Origin: an uncultured Erysipelotrichaceae bacterium
GTDB lineage: Bacteria; Bacillota_I; Bacilli_A; RF39; UBA660
Assembly: GCA_902798815.1 (NCBI GenBank)
Contig: CADBYH010000018.1
Coordinates: 1 to 32,562 of the forward strand
Length of the DNA: 32,562 bases
Direction: 5' to 3'
Shown: in pieces, positions 31,000 to 32,562 of the stretch
How positions within the stretch are numbered: position 1 is the stretch's first letter
How the letters are laid out: each line of letters starts with the position of its first letter
Made by a program: the position numbers and the translations under genes
Notes under the pieces: model-generated
What the model was told of the DNA's origin: nothing
Databases searched by the model: none
Seen by the model: only the letters and a program-made list of their open reading frames with translations

Positions 31000-31611
31000 A
31001 TGGAAAACAAAAAAATAATAAGAGAATTAGAAAAAAACGAAAAGGGAAACAATATTTTTGGTGACCAAAAATCACAAGATCTAAATGAATTAAAAGATAT
31101 ATTAAAAGAAAGAAAAGACTTAGTTGTAGACTTTCCGGTAAAAGAATGGGATATGGTTGCTCCATATCTAATGAGAAAAGAAGATATGACACAATTGTCC
31201 GCAACAAGAAGTTATGTTGCATCTAAATTATTAGGAACTCTAAAAGAAAAATATCCACAATTGAAAAAATATTATAGATCTGAAGGAAATCCAGAATGTC
31301 CAAGTTTAATCTATAATTTACCATACATAAATGATTTATTAGAGATAGAGGATATTCATCCAGAAAGAGTACATTTTATAATGAACGGAAATAAGTCAGC
31401 AATTTTATGTGATGCACTATCAATTTTATTAGATGATAATAATCCGTTTGATGTAAGTATCTACTCATCACCAAATGTATTTTATACATCAGTTATTCCA
31501 GATAATAGTGAAAAAGAGTTTATTTGGGAAGCATACAATTATACAAGTTATAAAGGAAATGAAGAAGGAAAAAAGAATATCGCATTTAGAGAAAAAGTAA
31601 AAATAAAATGA
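31000..31611 (+). CDS. Unknown soluble protein between uvrB and a radical SAM gene
   Basis: A 203-residue, highly charged protein with no signal peptide or membrane helix. The first 40 residues are Lys/Glu-rich and helical. The central part contains LVVDFPVKEWDMVAPYLMRKEDMTQLSATRSYVASKLLG and ends with mixed alpha/beta character (VHFIMNGNKSAILCDALSILL). No family was recognised. The ribosome site AAGGAG overlaps the uvrB stop, and the radical SAM gene starts inside its last codon (ATGA overlap), so the three are coupled. It could be a partner or substrate of the radical SAM enzyme (inference from context only). Confidence 0.65.
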   Translation: MENKKIIRELEKNEKGNNIFGDQKSQDLNELKDILKERKDLVVDFPVKEWDMVAPYLMRKEDMTQLSATRSYVASKLLGTLKEKYPQLKKYYRSEGNPECPSLIYNLPYINDLLEIEDIHPERVHFIMNGNKSAILCDALSILLDDNNPFDVSIYSSPNVFYTSVIPDNSEKEFIWEAYNYTSYKGNEEGKKNIAFREKVKIK

Positions 31612-32459
31612 AAAAGTATAAAAAAATATACATAGAAATAACTAATAATTGCAATCTTAATTGTTCATTTTGTTCTAAAGTAAACAGACCTAAAAGAAAT
31701 ATGACACTAGATGAATATAAATTGATATTAACTAAAATAAAAGATTATACAGATTATATATATCTACATGTTAAAGGAGAGCCTTTACTACATCCAAATA
31801 TAATCAAAATGATAAAGTTGGCTGATAAATACAACATAAAAGTAAATCTCACAACTAATGGAGTTTTATTTAAAAAGTATGCTAGAGAATTAGGACAATG
31901 TAAAAATCTAAATAAAATTAATTTCTCTCTTCATTGTGAGAATAATATAGATAACTATTTTGAAGATATATTTAATAACATAGAATATTTATCACATAAA
32001 ACAACAAAAATCTATAGATTATGGGTATTAAATAATAATAAATTAGATGATAAATCAACAAAAATTGTTGAAAGAATAAAAAACTATTATAATTTATCCC
32101 CAGAAGTAGTGGATAAAATAAAAAACAACAACAATATAAAGATAGATTCAACAATATATGTGGATAAAGATAATGAATTTGTATGGCCATCTATAAATAG
32201 TCACAAAAGTTGTGGATACTGTTATGCTTTAAAAACCCATATTGCAATCTTAGTAGATGGAACAGTAGTACCTTGTTGTCTTGACTCTGATGGAGTAATT
32301 AATCTAGGTAATATTTTTAATGAATCATTAGAAGAAATAACAAATAAGGAAAGATATATAAAATTAAAAAAATCATTTCAAGATAAAAAGCCAATAGAAG
32401 AATTATGTAAGTCATGTACTTTTAAAGAAAGATTTAATAATAAAAAAAAGAGTTCATAA
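31608..32459 (+). CDS. Radical SAM/SPASM domain protein
   Basis: A 283-residue enzyme. The [4Fe-4S]-SAM motif CNLNCSFC has Cys15, Cys19 and Cys22 (CX3CX2C), followed by GEP (HVKGEPLLHP) and LTTNG as in other radical SAM barrels. The C-terminal region is a SPASM-type auxiliary cluster domain: Cys202, Cys205, Cys223, Cys224, Cys267 and Cys270, with the signature ILVDGTVVPCCLDSDGVINLGNIFNESLEEI. Characterised SPASM enzymes modify peptides (RiPP maturases), proteins (sulfatase-activating) or small molecules. No short precursor peptide is obvious nearby; the directly coupled upstream gene is the best candidate partner. Confidence 0.9.
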   Translation: MKKYKKIYIEITNNCNLNCSFCSKVNRPKRNMTLDEYKLILTKIKDYTDYIYLHVKGEPLLHPNIIKMIKLADKYNIKVNLTTNGVLFKKYARELGQCKNLNKINFSLHCENNIDNYFEDIFNNIEYLSHKTTKIYRLWVLNNNKLDDKSTKIVERIKNYYNLSPEVVDKIKNNNNIKIDSTIYVDKDNEFVWPSINSHKSCGYCYALKTHIAILVDGTVVPCCLDSDGVINLGNIFNESLEEITNKERYIKLKKSFQDKKPIEELCKSCTFKERFNNKKKSS

Positions 32460-32477
32460 TGAATGAAGTTGTAAGAT

Positions 32478-32512
32478 AAAAGTGGACACATAAAAAGATG
32501 TTCCACTTTTTC
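32478..32512 (+). terminator. Hairpin/terminator after the radical SAM gene
   Basis: AAAAGTGGA (32478-32486) pairs with TCCACTTTT (32502-32510), followed by one T. The AAGTGGACA sequence could also belong to an insertion-sequence end. Confidence 0.6.
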
Positions 32513-32515
32513 ATT

Positions 32516-32524
32516 TGTTATAAT
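32516..32524 (+). promoter_or_regulatory. Extended -10 promoter of the right-edge gene
   Basis: TGTTATAAT with TATAAT at 32519-32524, then AAAAAAAGGAG ribosome site. Confidence 0.55.
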
Positions 32525-32544
32525 TAAAAAAAGGAGTTGATAAA

Positions 32545-32562
32545 ATGGCTAGTAAAGGTCAA
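32545..32562 (+). CDS. Start of an unknown gene cut by the window edge
   Basis: ATG at 32545 after AAGGAGTTGATAAA opens a frame reading MASKGQ to the edge. The start resembles IS3-family transposase OrfA proteins (MAKKGQKF...), but six residues cannot establish this. Confidence 0.4.

Overview
The window reads as chromosome of a very AT-rich Firmicute (Bacillota), most likely a gut-type anaerobe from the Bacilli/Mollicutes-related side (RF39- or Erysipelotrichia-like). The evidence is strong AGGAGG-type ribosome sites, sigma-A promoters (often extended -10), A/T-rich intrinsic terminators, FtsEX, an NfnAB-type flavoprotein pair and WXG100 proteins. TGA is a normal stop here: prfB (RF2) is present with its autoregulatory frameshift, so the Mycoplasma code does not apply. 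The taxonomy is inference; no rRNA or tRNA gene lies in the window.

Left part (1-9.9 kb): the tail of a hemolysin III protein, an alpha/beta hydrolase, and a TetR regulator divergent from an operon made of a gutted MMPL/RND transporter remnant, a CmpB-PlsC membrane acyltransferase fusion and a UgtP-like glycolipid glucosyltransferase. Matching TTGTAT/ATACAA palindromes flank the divergent promoters. Between 4.8 and 6.25 kb is an unusual patch around a Nudix hydrolase. It holds a strong promoter and terminator enclosing almost no coding sequence, three DnaA-box-like 9-mers, phased TTTAGATAC repeats, and two copies of a SEC-C motif fragment as flanking direct repeats. Small housekeeping-like genes follow: a membrane protein, an SDR oxidoreductase, a preQ1-I riboswitch with a queuosine-precursor transporter, a GNAT acetyltransferase, a TfoX-N protein and two small proteins.

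Middle (10-14.7 kb): a cluster of six WXG100-like genes. Two carry C-terminal peptidoglycan hydrolase domains (CHAP amidase, phage-tail-type lysozyme), one has a Gly/Ser-rich linker and a beta-rich tail, and three are single-domain ESX-like proteins. This looks like a type VII secretion cargo locus aimed at the cell wall, with no secretion machinery in the window. A 55-residue, 14-cysteine metallothionein-like gene and a DUF5684-type membrane protein follow.

Right part (14.8-32.5 kb): a TMEM43-like protein, a dead trxB start, nfnA-nfnB, a candidate antisense small RNA, prfB, two YitT proteins, and an ftsE-ftsX-M23 peptidase operon (a complete wall-hydrolase control module). Next are an HD hydrolase, a lysine riboswitch with dapA and a Cys-His-Asp protein, a frameshifted membrane gene, a TPR/MazF-like fusion behind a perfect consensus promoter, and uvrB with an unknown gene and a radical SAM/SPASM enzyme. 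The right edge opens a new gene that may be a transposase.
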